64,000 nucleotides of DNA from NCBI RefSeq assembly GCF_043641925.1, contig NZ_JBHZRU010000008.1:79784-143783 (forward strand). Reading direction: 5' to 3'. The stretch is from Paenisporosarcina quisquiliarum_A. Lineage in GTDB: Bacteria > Bacillota > Bacilli > Bacillales_A > Planococcaceae. A program made the translations under genes and the position numbers. The notes beneath the pieces were generated by a model, which was not told where the DNA came from, searched no databases, and saw only the letters and a list, made by a program, of their open reading frames with translations. Of the stretch, positions 17,561-25,392 are shown piece after piece. Position 1 is the stretch's first letter. The number at the start of each line of letters is the position of its first letter.

Positions 17561-18847
17561 TTACAAGTCTTCAGTGAATTTTCGATTTTCTTTTAATGCT
17601 AAATATTCATTTGCTTTTTTATATTGTATTGCTGCTTTTTTGTATTTTTTGTTTTCCAAATAATATTCGGCAAGTTTTAAGCTATATTTATGAGAATACC
17701 TAAATTCTTTATGATGTTCGAAAGTATTAATGCATTTTTGCAGTGTTCTTTCAAAATTGTCACCATCACCATAAATTGCTTGATAACATAGGAAATGTGG
17801 CTCTCTAAATTTCAATGTTGGATCGGAAGAGTTTTTACACAAAGAAATACCTTTTTGACACCATTCAATGACAGAAGTGTAATCTCTCTTTTTTGCAAAT
17901 TCAATAATCAGTGCCACCATACTTGTTGCAGTATTCAAGTCTTTACTACTCAGAGCGATACATGAAAGATAATTAGTAATCGCAGATGTTGAATTTCCTT
18001 GTAGTGTAGCAATTGCTCCAATATTGTAATGCAGAAGTGAAAGGTGATTCTTATGATTCATTATTAATGCCTTATTTTGAGCTAATTTAAGTACTGATAA
18101 TGCTTGTTCATAGTTCTGTGAATTTTTGTATGCGATAGATAATACAATATAAGCTTCAATGGAGCGTGTATTGTAAAAATTTTTATCAAAGAAAATAATA
18201 GAATGCTTTGTGAACTCGATTGCAGAAACATACCGGTGTAAATCAAGATATACAAGTCCTAAAGCATACTCCATATCTGCAATTTCCCAAGCTTTACATT
18301 TAATATTTGGCATTATTTTTATAGCTTTTTGAAAATTTTCTAAAGATGACTCTAAATCATCTTCAATATATTTTATAAATCCTACATTAATATAAAAAGT
18401 GAATTGTTGCTGATAATTGAAATGACCTCTTAATTCGGAAAGGGCGAACAATATATTTTTTGTTGGAAATTGGATACCATGTGATATTAAATTTAGTCTT
18501 AAAACCATTAACTGAAAATCATAAAAAAGTGTCACATCTGAAAAATTGACAGGTTTTTGAATTAACTCTTTGAGTAAGAGCGATGTTTTTTCTCGATCTT
18601 TAAATAGAATGGCTTCTTTGTACTCACTTTGTACATTGGAAATAAACTCTGATTCAGGCATATCAAATGGGGAGATGTTTAATTTAAGTTTATTTACGAT
18701 CATCTCTATTATTTCTCCACTTGGCACAATCGAATTATTTTCAATTCTACTTAAGTAAGAAGGCTGACATATCCCTTCCGCTAAAGTGACTTGCTTCATA
18801 TCTTGTTTAAGTCGTTCGAATTTAATAATGTGCCCATAAATATCCAT
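17561..18847 (-). CDS. RRNPP-type HTH-TPR regulator D
   Basis: A 428-residue HTH-TPR protein. The frame is open to 18865, but CGGAGAT directly upstream places the start at ATG 18847, giving MDIYGHIIKFERLKQ in register with the paralogues. The HTH has GICQPSYLSRIENN (Gln where most copies have Thr, in the turn/recognition region). It ends RKFTEDL. It is the most divergent TPR region of the operon by eye. It lies 30 bp after regulator E. Confidence 0.83.
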   Translation of the reverse strand: MDIYGHIIKFERLKQDMKQVTLAEGICQPSYLSRIENNSIVPSGEIIEMIVNKLKLNISPFDMPESEFISNVQSEYKEAILFKDREKTSLLLKELIQKPVNFSDVTLFYDFQLMVLRLNLISHGIQFPTKNILFALSELRGHFNYQQQFTFYINVGFIKYIEDDLESSLENFQKAIKIMPNIKCKAWEIADMEYALGLVYLDLHRYVSAIEFTKHSIIFFDKNFYNTRSIEAYIVLSIAYKNSQNYEQALSVLKLAQNKALIMNHKNHLSLLHYNIGAIATLQGNSTSAITNYLSCIALSSKDLNTATSMVALIIEFAKKRDYTSVIEWCQKGISLCKNSSDPTLKFREPHFLCYQAIYGDGDNFERTLQKCINTFEHHKEFRYSHKYSLKLAEYYLENKKYKKAAIQYKKANEYLALKENRKFTEDL

Positions 18848-18877
18848 TTTAATATCTCCGATCATCTAAGAAACAAT

Positions 18878-20167
18878 TCAAATTTCTTCTTTAAACTTTC
18901 TTTTCTCTCTTAATGATAGATATGAGTTTGCTTTCGAATAATACTTGGCAGCTTTTTGATATTTTTTTTCCCTATGTAGAAGGGACGCGAGTTTAATTGA
19001 ATATTTGTAAGCATGTCTATAATCATTGTGTTTTGCAAAATATTTTATGAGTGATTCTAAAGGTATTTTTATGTTATCTGAGTTAGTGGATTGCGATTGA
19101 TAGTATTTCAAATGAAAATAATATGGCTCTATCTCATCAGAAGGATGAGTATCGTAAATTTTGATTCCCAGATCACTCCATTTGATGACTTCATCTCTAT
19201 TATTCATCTTTGAGGTCTCAAGAACAATACTATAGATGTAACGGATTCTCACAGCAGGATCCTCGGAAAGATTCATACTATTTATATATGCTTGTGTTGC
19301 TTTCAAATGGTCTTTATTTAAGGCATAAATGGATGCTAAATTAAAATAAATTATGGGTAGTAAATAATCTTCCACATTTGATAATTTTGCTAATTTTTCC
19401 GCAAGTAAAAGTGTTTCTCTACCTTCAATTAAATTCATTGATCTTCTATGAATGAGAGCAATTATGATATAGCATTCCGTAGCACGAGTGTATAAAAATT
19501 CTTTCGTATAATACTTAAGTGCTTCATTCATGTATTCCTTAGAAGCAACTAATTTTTCTTGATGAAAACAAATCAGTCCAATTAAATAATTAAAATCAGC
19601 TACTTCACAATTATCTACATTACAATTTTTTAAATAATCTTGAGCTTTTTCAAAAGCGTCAAATGTAGGTTCATATTCGAATTTGTAAAAATGATAGTAA
19701 CCGATACATGTATTTAGTTGAAATAGCTGGTATGAGTCAAAGTCATCCGAGAATTTTGCGATTGTCGATATAAAATTTAACGTATCTTCTTCAATATAAA
19801 ATGTCAGTACCTTTAGCCTAAAATACATTAGTAGAAAACTATAATAGAATGACGGATTTGAAAAAGGATATCCTTCTATAGTTAATTTTTCTAATACTAA
19901 AGTTGTTTTTTCTTTATCCTTCGTTTTTAAAGCATCAAAATATAAATCTCTAAACTTAAGTAAATATTCTTCTTCCGTCATGTCTTTATTATTGAACTTT
20001 AGCGACAATCTCTTAAACAGCAGCCCCAAAATTTCCTCACTCGGCACAATCGAATTACTTTCAATCTTACTTAAATAAGACGGGGTACAGATCCCATCAG
20101 AAAGTTGGACTTGTTTGATGTTTTGTCTTATTCGTTCGAATTTAATGATGTGGCCGAATGTGTTCAT
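18878..20167 (-). CDS. RRNPP-type HTH-TPR regulator E
   Basis: A 429-residue HTH-TPR protein. Its first 55 residues are nearly identical to regulator F (about 50 of 55 positions), and the DNA is almost identical over about 150 bp (20015-20167 against 21333-21481). The TPR domains of E and F differ far more. E and F should therefore recognise the same DNA but probably respond to different peptides. It ends RKFKEEI. AGGGGTT precedes the ATG. It lies 27 bp after regulator F. Confidence 0.83.
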   Translation of the reverse strand: MNTFGHIIKFERIRQNIKQVQLSDGICTPSYLSKIESNSIVPSEEILGLLFKRLSLKFNNKDMTEEEYLLKFRDLYFDALKTKDKEKTTLVLEKLTIEGYPFSNPSFYYSFLLMYFRLKVLTFYIEEDTLNFISTIAKFSDDFDSYQLFQLNTCIGYYHFYKFEYEPTFDAFEKAQDYLKNCNVDNCEVADFNYLIGLICFHQEKLVASKEYMNEALKYYTKEFLYTRATECYIIIALIHRRSMNLIEGRETLLLAEKLAKLSNVEDYLLPIIYFNLASIYALNKDHLKATQAYINSMNLSEDPAVRIRYIYSIVLETSKMNNRDEVIKWSDLGIKIYDTHPSDEIEPYYFHLKYYQSQSTNSDNIKIPLESLIKYFAKHNDYRHAYKYSIKLASLLHREKKYQKAAKYYSKANSYLSLREKRKFKEEI

Positions 20168-20194
20168 AATGTAACCCCTAAAGTAGAACTGAAT

Positions 20195-21481
20195 TTATAT
20201 CTCCTCAGTAAATCTACGATTTTCCTTTTTAGCTAAATAGACAGTCGCCAATTGATAATAATTGGTGGCTTTTTTATATTTACCTGCAGCATAAAAATAT
20301 TTAGCTATTAGCATGGCATATTTATTGGCATGTCGGTAATCTTTAGTTTTATCAAAATATTGAATAGCTTCTGTTACAATATCTTCGAATTTATCGAAAT
20401 TAGAATGTAAAGATAAATGAATTTTAAAGTGATAATCCAGACCCTTTGCAAGCTCATCGGGATCCAAGGTGAATAATTCTATGCCTTTCTTGCTCCATTT
20501 GAGAACTTCATCAATATTATTAATCATTGAATTTTGCAAAATAATACAGTAGACCGTCTTCATATAAACGAAGGAATTATGTGTAAGATGAAGACACTTA
20601 TGATAATAATCAATAGCTTTAATTATGTTCTTGTTTAAGTTGTAATAGGTAGCCATATTAAAATAAATAAGTGCCAGATTTTCTTTCATATCACCCTCTA
20701 ATGCAAGATGCTCTGCTAGCATTAAATATTCAAAATGTTTATCTAAACTTGATGCAACTTGGTATGCAACTGCGGTAGTAATATAAGATTCAACTGAGCG
20801 TAAGAGAAGTAATTCCTTGTTGAAATATGATTGAGCTCTAGAAAGAAAATCTAAAGATACAATGATTTTATTATTATGTAAATTAAATAATCCGTATAGA
20901 AAATGAAAATCCGCAGATTCACAATCTTCTAAGTTACTTAATCCATGAAATGTTTTTGCTTTTTCTAAAGATTGTAATGCATTATCTCGGTCATTATTGT
21001 AATAATGCATATACCCATTAAAAGAATGAAAGAGTAGTAGCTGATGTGAATCAAATTTTGACGAAAAATTAGAAATGGAGGATAGGTAAGAAAGCGTATC
21101 TGAATTAACTTTTTGTACCATAATCTTCAATCTTATTACCATTAAGATATAGGTATAGAAACAACTTTGATTTTTGAAGAGGTAGTGCGTGTTAAGAATT
21201 TCTTCAAGCTGTTTGGAGACCAACATCTTATCTTTGGTTTTAATAGCTTCCAAATAAATGGAGCGTACATAGTCCAAAAATTCATTATCATCTTTTTTTG
21301 AACTTGAAAGTTTTATCGATAATCTCTCAAACAACAGCCCCAATATTTCCTCACTCGGCACAATCGAATTACTTTCAATCTTACTTAAATAAGACGGGGT
21401 ACAGATCCCATCAGCTAGCTTCACTTGTTTGATGTTTTGTCTTATTCGTTCAAATTTAATGACGTGTCCGAATGTGTTCAT
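20195..21481 (-). CDS. RRNPP-type HTH-TPR regulator F
   Basis: A 428-residue HTH-TPR protein. The frame is open to 21517, but GAGGAG seven bases upstream sets the start at ATG 21481, matching the paralogues (MNTFGH...). The HTH is nearly identical to regulator E, while the TPR region is closest to regulator C, making F a mosaic. It ends RRFTEEI. It lies 20 bp after regulator G. Confidence 0.84.
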   Translation of the reverse strand: MNTFGHVIKFERIRQNIKQVKLADGICTPSYLSKIESNSIVPSEEILGLLFERLSIKLSSSKKDDNEFLDYVRSIYLEAIKTKDKMLVSKQLEEILNTHYLFKNQSCFYTYILMVIRLKIMVQKVNSDTLSYLSSISNFSSKFDSHQLLLFHSFNGYMHYYNNDRDNALQSLEKAKTFHGLSNLEDCESADFHFLYGLFNLHNNKIIVSLDFLSRAQSYFNKELLLLRSVESYITTAVAYQVASSLDKHFEYLMLAEHLALEGDMKENLALIYFNMATYYNLNKNIIKAIDYYHKCLHLTHNSFVYMKTVYCIILQNSMINNIDEVLKWSKKGIELFTLDPDELAKGLDYHFKIHLSLHSNFDKFEDIVTEAIQYFDKTKDYRHANKYAMLIAKYFYAAGKYKKATNYYQLATVYLAKKENRRFTEEI

Positions 21482-21501
21482 CCTGATACTCCTCAATGAA
21501 T

Positions 21502-22791
21502 CTATAAATCTTCCCAAAATGTAATGTCTTGTTTTAAAAACAAATAGTCGTTAGATAAGGCGTAGTATTTTGCTGCGTTTTTGTATTTCGTGTTTTCAGT
21601 GAAATACTCGGCCAAAAAGAGTGAATATTTTTGAGCATGTCTGTAATCTTTAACATCTTTAAAAAATTGGATCGCTTTAACCGTTTTACTTTCATACGTA
21701 CTGGCTTGTTCGCTTCGTAATTTGTAAACCGTGAAATGGTGATGGTAATTCTCTAGTGAAGAACTAGACTCTGAATTTAAAATGTTCAAGCCCTCGGATG
21801 CCCATTTAATAACTTCTTCTGATCGTCCTAACTTTGAATACTCTTTTATTAAGGAAAAGAGAGGCTGTAGTTTTTGACTCTGTTCTGAACGGATTTCAAG
21901 ACTCTCTTTGAAATGCTGAATGGCTTTTTCGAATTCGCCTTTAGTCGATAATAAAGTTCCAAGCCCTTGCTTAATAACAGGAATATGATCGTGTAAATTC
22001 ATTTGTGTACAGATTTTTTGTGCCAGTATTAAATTATCATAGGCTTCATCGGTTTTATGAGATTTATCAAGCGCGATGGATAATATCAAATAGCATTCGA
22101 CTACGCGAGAATTGTAAAATCCATTTTTGAAAAATTCCAATGCATGTTGAATGTATTCGACAGAAATGACCCATCTCTGATGTGCCAAGTAACACTCTGA
22201 CAGCAGGTAGTTAAAATCTGCTTCTTCCCATGGTTCTAGATTAATAAGGTGATAATACTCAATCGCTTTCTCAAAAGCTTCTAATGAATCCGCATGATTA
22301 TTTTGATGAGAATAAAAAATCCCAGCGTTTACGTAATATAAAAAAGACTGATAATCTGTAAAATCAGTCACAAGGTCAGCTAATGGGGCAGTGGGATTAA
22401 ACCTATTTGCTTGTGTATCTGGCAAGATTAGTGACATCCGTAAAAGAACTAATTGATGGGTGTAATAATTTGTAACTTCATGAAAGAGATACTGTTCTTC
22501 GTTTAATTCCTGCAACTTTTCTTGAATAAATGCACGATCTTTATTCATAACCGCTTCAAAATAGATCTTATTTACCTCTTCCAGGTAGCTTTGATCATCT
22601 CCATTACTATTTTGAGCAATCGTTAAATCGAGTCTTTCAAGTAATAAATCCATGACTTCTTGGCTAGGTATAATGGAATTGTTTTCAATTTTGCTTAAGT
22701 AGGAAGGCGTGCAAATGCCTTGTGCCAACGTGATTTGCTTCATATTTCGTTTTAATCTTTCTAACTTTATCACTTGTCCTAAATTCTGCAT
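21502..22791 (-). CDS. RRNPP-type HTH-TPR regulator G (first gene of the array operon)
   Basis: A 429-residue HTH-TPR protein. The frame can open at GTG 22800, but AAGGAG with 8-nt spacing selects ATG 22791 (MQNLGQVIKLERLKRN). The HTH contains GICTPSYLSKIENN; the C-terminus FWEDL is shared with regulator A. It heads the six-gene run G-F-E-D-C-B, with gaps of 20-41 bp. The 234-bp upstream region holds a perfect palindrome and a GTTGGGAA element. No cognate peptide gene is visible next to it. Confidence 0.84.
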   Translation of the reverse strand: MQNLGQVIKLERLKRNMKQITLAQGICTPSYLSKIENNSIIPSQEVMDLLLERLDLTIAQNSNGDDQSYLEEVNKIYFEAVMNKDRAFIQEKLQELNEEQYLFHEVTNYYTHQLVLLRMSLILPDTQANRFNPTAPLADLVTDFTDYQSFLYYVNAGIFYSHQNNHADSLEAFEKAIEYYHLINLEPWEEADFNYLLSECYLAHQRWVISVEYIQHALEFFKNGFYNSRVVECYLILSIALDKSHKTDEAYDNLILAQKICTQMNLHDHIPVIKQGLGTLLSTKGEFEKAIQHFKESLEIRSEQSQKLQPLFSLIKEYSKLGRSEEVIKWASEGLNILNSESSSSLENYHHHFTVYKLRSEQASTYESKTVKAIQFFKDVKDYRHAQKYSLFLAEYFTENTKYKNAAKYYALSNDYLFLKQDITFWEDL

Positions 22792-22882
22792 TCGTGGCAC
22801 TCCTTATGTTGAAATCTATTACCATCATATTACTATATGAACGCCGCTAACTAAACAAAAGAATGCTTAGGAAATTTTATTT

Positions 22883-22899
22883 AAAAATCGTCGATTTTT
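22883..22899. promoter_or_regulatory. Perfect palindrome in the array control region
   Basis: AAAAATCG-T-CGATTTTT, with 8-bp arms, lies 92 bp upstream of the regulator G start in the divergent region shared with the small membrane gene. It is a candidate operator. Confidence 0.4.
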
Positions 22900-22919
22900 C
22901 ATAGTCAAATGTGAAAACA

Positions 22920-22927
22920 TTCCCAAC
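22920..22927 (-). promoter_or_regulatory. Third GTTGGGAA element
   Basis: GTTGGGAA on the minus strand, followed by TGTTTTC. It matches the paired elements at 14356-14417 in the other control region of the locus. Confidence 0.35.
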
Positions 22928-23025
22928 ATTTTAGCGAATTTTGTCGCATCTTATCTAGTACTATTATAAGAGTGAACGGTATACACAACCGTGCAACTAG
23001 ATTTCCGATGATAAGGGGAAGGAAT

Positions 23026-23235
23026 ATGAAAATAATCGTATTGATGATTGTCATACTAGTGATAGCACTTGTATTACTTCAACGAAATCATGGTTTGCCC
23101 AAACCGATACAAGTAGTTACAATCACTTTTTTTATAACAATCACCGTATATGGATGTTTTACTATTTTTTCAGTCTGTTGTCGCTATTTGCCAGTTGTCA
23201 TGAAGTACATCAGTCCTGATGTGATTCAGTTTTAA
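23026..23235 (+). CDS. Small two-helix membrane protein, unknown function
   Basis: A 69-residue protein with two strongly hydrophobic segments (about 2-19 and 26-48) joined by a short polar loop (QRNHGLPKP). AAGGGGAAGG precedes ATG 23026; the frame is open further upstream without a better ribosome site. It is divergent from the regulator operon and shares its control region. It does not look like a cleavable signalling peptide. I do not recognise a family. Confidence 0.6.
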   Translation: MKIIVLMIVILVIALVLLQRNHGLPKPIQVVTITFFITITVYGCFTIFSVCCRYLPVVMKYISPDVIQF

Positions 23236-23258
23236 CGTCAAATTAGTATTTACTTTTT

Positions 23259-23288
23259 GGGATAGGGCCTGCCTATCCTCTTTTTTTT
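23259..23288 (+). terminator. Terminator after the small membrane gene
   Basis: GGATAGG/CCTATCC stem followed by C and eight or more T. Confidence 0.85.
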
Positions 23289-23292
23289 GCCC

Positions 23293-23321
23293 AAAACAAA
23301 AAGCGCCCATTAGGACGCTTT
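23293..23321 (-). terminator. Terminator after the Rieske oxidoreductase gene
   Basis: On the minus strand AAAGCG/CGCTTT forms a short stem followed by TTGTTTT, eight bases after the stop codon. Confidence 0.7.
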
Positions 23322-23329
23322 CACTAAAC

Positions 23330-24880
23330 TTACTTATTTTCCTCTTTAAGGTGTTGAACGTGAAGAGGTTCAACCGCTGGACCTTCGAGTACTTCTCCAG
23401 TATACGAAAAACGTGATCCATGACATGGACAATCCCAAGAGCGCTCGGCATCATTCCAATTTACGTCACACCCCATATGTGTACAGGTCGGTTTCACCAA
23501 GTGAACTTTTCCTTGATGATCTTTATAGGCACCGGTTTTGTGATGATCAATCATCACGATTTTACCTTCATCGATTTGTAGCTCTTCTAACATGTTAGAA
23601 GGTCTAGTCACTTTCCCTTTGATTAACTCTAATGCAACATTTGAATTTTCTTTTATAAAGTTCTTCGCATCTTCCGGTTTTAATTTCGAGCGGGTTGGAT
23701 CAAATAATTCTTGATATGGATTTGGTTTGTTCAAACATAAGTCTTTTAATAAATAGGCTGCGTTTGTCCCATTTGTCATTCCCCATTTATCAAAACCAGT
23801 AGCAACGAAGATGTTGGACATTCCTGTCATTGCTTTTCCGATGTAAGGGACTTGATCCAGTGTAGCTAAATCTTGTGCTGACCAATGATAGTCAATGGAT
23901 TCGACAGCAAAATGTTGTTTAGCAAAATTGGCTAATGTTTCGTAAGATTTACTTGTTTCTACTTTGTTTTGTCCCGTTTTGTGACCTTCACCACCAACTA
24001 AAATATAGGTTTCTCCCTGAGGTCCTTGAGCAGTACGAATAGAACGAGTCGGTTTTTCTACATTGATATACATGCCATTTAACTTAGTCTCTGTCACTTT
24101 TGCACAAACGACATATGATCTGTTTGGCGCGAGTCTTGAAAAATAGAGTCCGTCTTCATCATTAAAAGGAAAGTGACTGGTAACTAACAGTTGTTTTGCT
24201 TCCATTTCATATCCGTTTTTTAATGTTACGGTTACTGTATCTCCATTCTTAACCTTCATTGCTCTCGTGTTTTCATAAAATGTCACACCTAACTTTTTAG
24301 CTTCTTCCACTAATGCAGCGACATATTTCACGGGGTGGAATTGTGCTTGGTTAGACATCGACAACGTTTCTTCGACTGAGAAAGGAAGACTCGGTATTGC
24401 ACTTGATAAGTCACCAGGAATTTCTAATGTGTCATAGGCTTGTTTTTCTTCACGCAATAACTGTTTGCCTTCTTCAAATTCAGCGTATAAAATAGCATCT
24501 CGTTGTTCTAAATCACAATCAATCGACAGTAATTGAACTAAGTTCCGTATGTTGTCTAAGGCTTCTTGATTCGCTTGATAATATAGTTTTGCCTTTTCCT
24601 CTCCAAAATTTTTGATGAGCTGATGATAAATCGGTCCATGTTGAGCCGTTACTTTAGCTGTGGTAAAACCAGTCGTGCCACTCGCAATGCTACTACCTTC
24701 AATAACCGTGACATTAGCTCCTTCTTTTGCTAATAAATAAGCTGCAGTTACACCTACAATACCTGCTCCAACAATCAAAATGTCAGTTGATACATTCGAT
24801 TCAACTGAAGAATAGACAGCTTGACTTTGTTTTTCTCTCCAATACGATTTTGGAATATGCGGCAACTCAAAAGAATTCAT
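23330..24880 (-). CDS. yhfW: FAD-dependent oxidoreductase with C-terminal Rieske domain (YhfW-like)
   Basis: A 516-residue fusion. The N-terminal DAO-type flavoprotein part (about 30-400) has the nucleotide site IVGAGIVGVTAAYLL. The C-terminal Rieske domain (about 425-510) has CTHMGC and CPCHGS, supplying the two Cys and two His that hold a [2Fe-2S] cluster. This order matches B. subtilis YhfW. The substrate is unknown; the family is thought to be a cytosolic redox enzyme. No membrane helix or signal is present. GGGAGG precedes the ATG. Confidence 0.85.
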   Translation of the reverse strand: MNSFELPHIPKSYWREKQSQAVYSSVESNVSTDILIVGAGIVGVTAAYLLAKEGANVTVIEGSSIASGTTGFTTAKVTAQHGPIYHQLIKNFGEEKAKLYYQANQEALDNIRNLVQLLSIDCDLEQRDAILYAEFEEGKQLLREEKQAYDTLEIPGDLSSAIPSLPFSVEETLSMSNQAQFHPVKYVAALVEEAKKLGVTFYENTRAMKVKNGDTVTVTLKNGYEMEAKQLLVTSHFPFNDEDGLYFSRLAPNRSYVVCAKVTETKLNGMYINVEKPTRSIRTAQGPQGETYILVGGEGHKTGQNKVETSKSYETLANFAKQHFAVESIDYHWSAQDLATLDQVPYIGKAMTGMSNIFVATGFDKWGMTNGTNAAYLLKDLCLNKPNPYQELFDPTRSKLKPEDAKNFIKENSNVALELIKGKVTRPSNMLEELQIDEGKIVMIDHHKTGAYKDHQGKVHLVKPTCTHMGCDVNWNDAERSWDCPCHGSRFSYTGEVLEGPAVEPLHVQHLKEENK

Positions 24881-24953
24881 GTAAAAACCTCCCGCTCTTT
24901 ATTTCCTCATCTTTACCCTAAACAGAAAAAATAATCACTTTGGGTTCGAAATC

Positions 24954-25253
24954 TTATGAAATGGCGTCGGTTATCCCGGAAATCTCATCAATAATCAAAA
25001 ATACACCAAGTAGTATAGGAAGAAGACAAACGATCAATAAAACTGAACGTATAAACCAATTCGGTAATTTTTCATGAAATAAAGCTATTAAAATGATGAC
25101 GATAAAAAAGAGAAGAATTGAGAAAATCCCATCAAACGAAGGTGTGTCGATATAATTTACATCTAATTTTTTCCGATCGAATTTGAATATTAAATAGTAG
25201 ATTCCAATGAATCCTACTAAAATGAGGCTCATTCCTAATACAATCCAAATCAT
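24954..25253 (-). CDS. Small three-helix membrane protein, unknown function
   Basis: A 99-residue protein with three hydrophobic helices (about 2-22, 43-61 and 71-91) and a basic stretch FKFDRKKLD after the first. The frame is open to 25286, but GGAGGG upstream supports ATG 25253. It stands alone between yhfW and the peptidase gene. I recognise no family. Confidence 0.65.
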   Translation of the reverse strand: MIWIVLGMSLILVGFIGIYYLIFKFDRKKLDVNYIDTPSFDGIFSILLFFIVIILIALFHEKLPNWFIRSVLLIVCLLPILLGVFLIIDEISGITDAIS

Positions 25254-25392
25254 GTTGTACCCTCCAATAGTTCCTCTTACAAACATACTTCAGACGTATC
25301 AAGAAAACGACAGGAAATTCATGCTAAAAATTAAAGGGAATTTAATACGGTTGTCGAAATAGATAGAGGACTAGATTTAAGGGGGAAAAACC

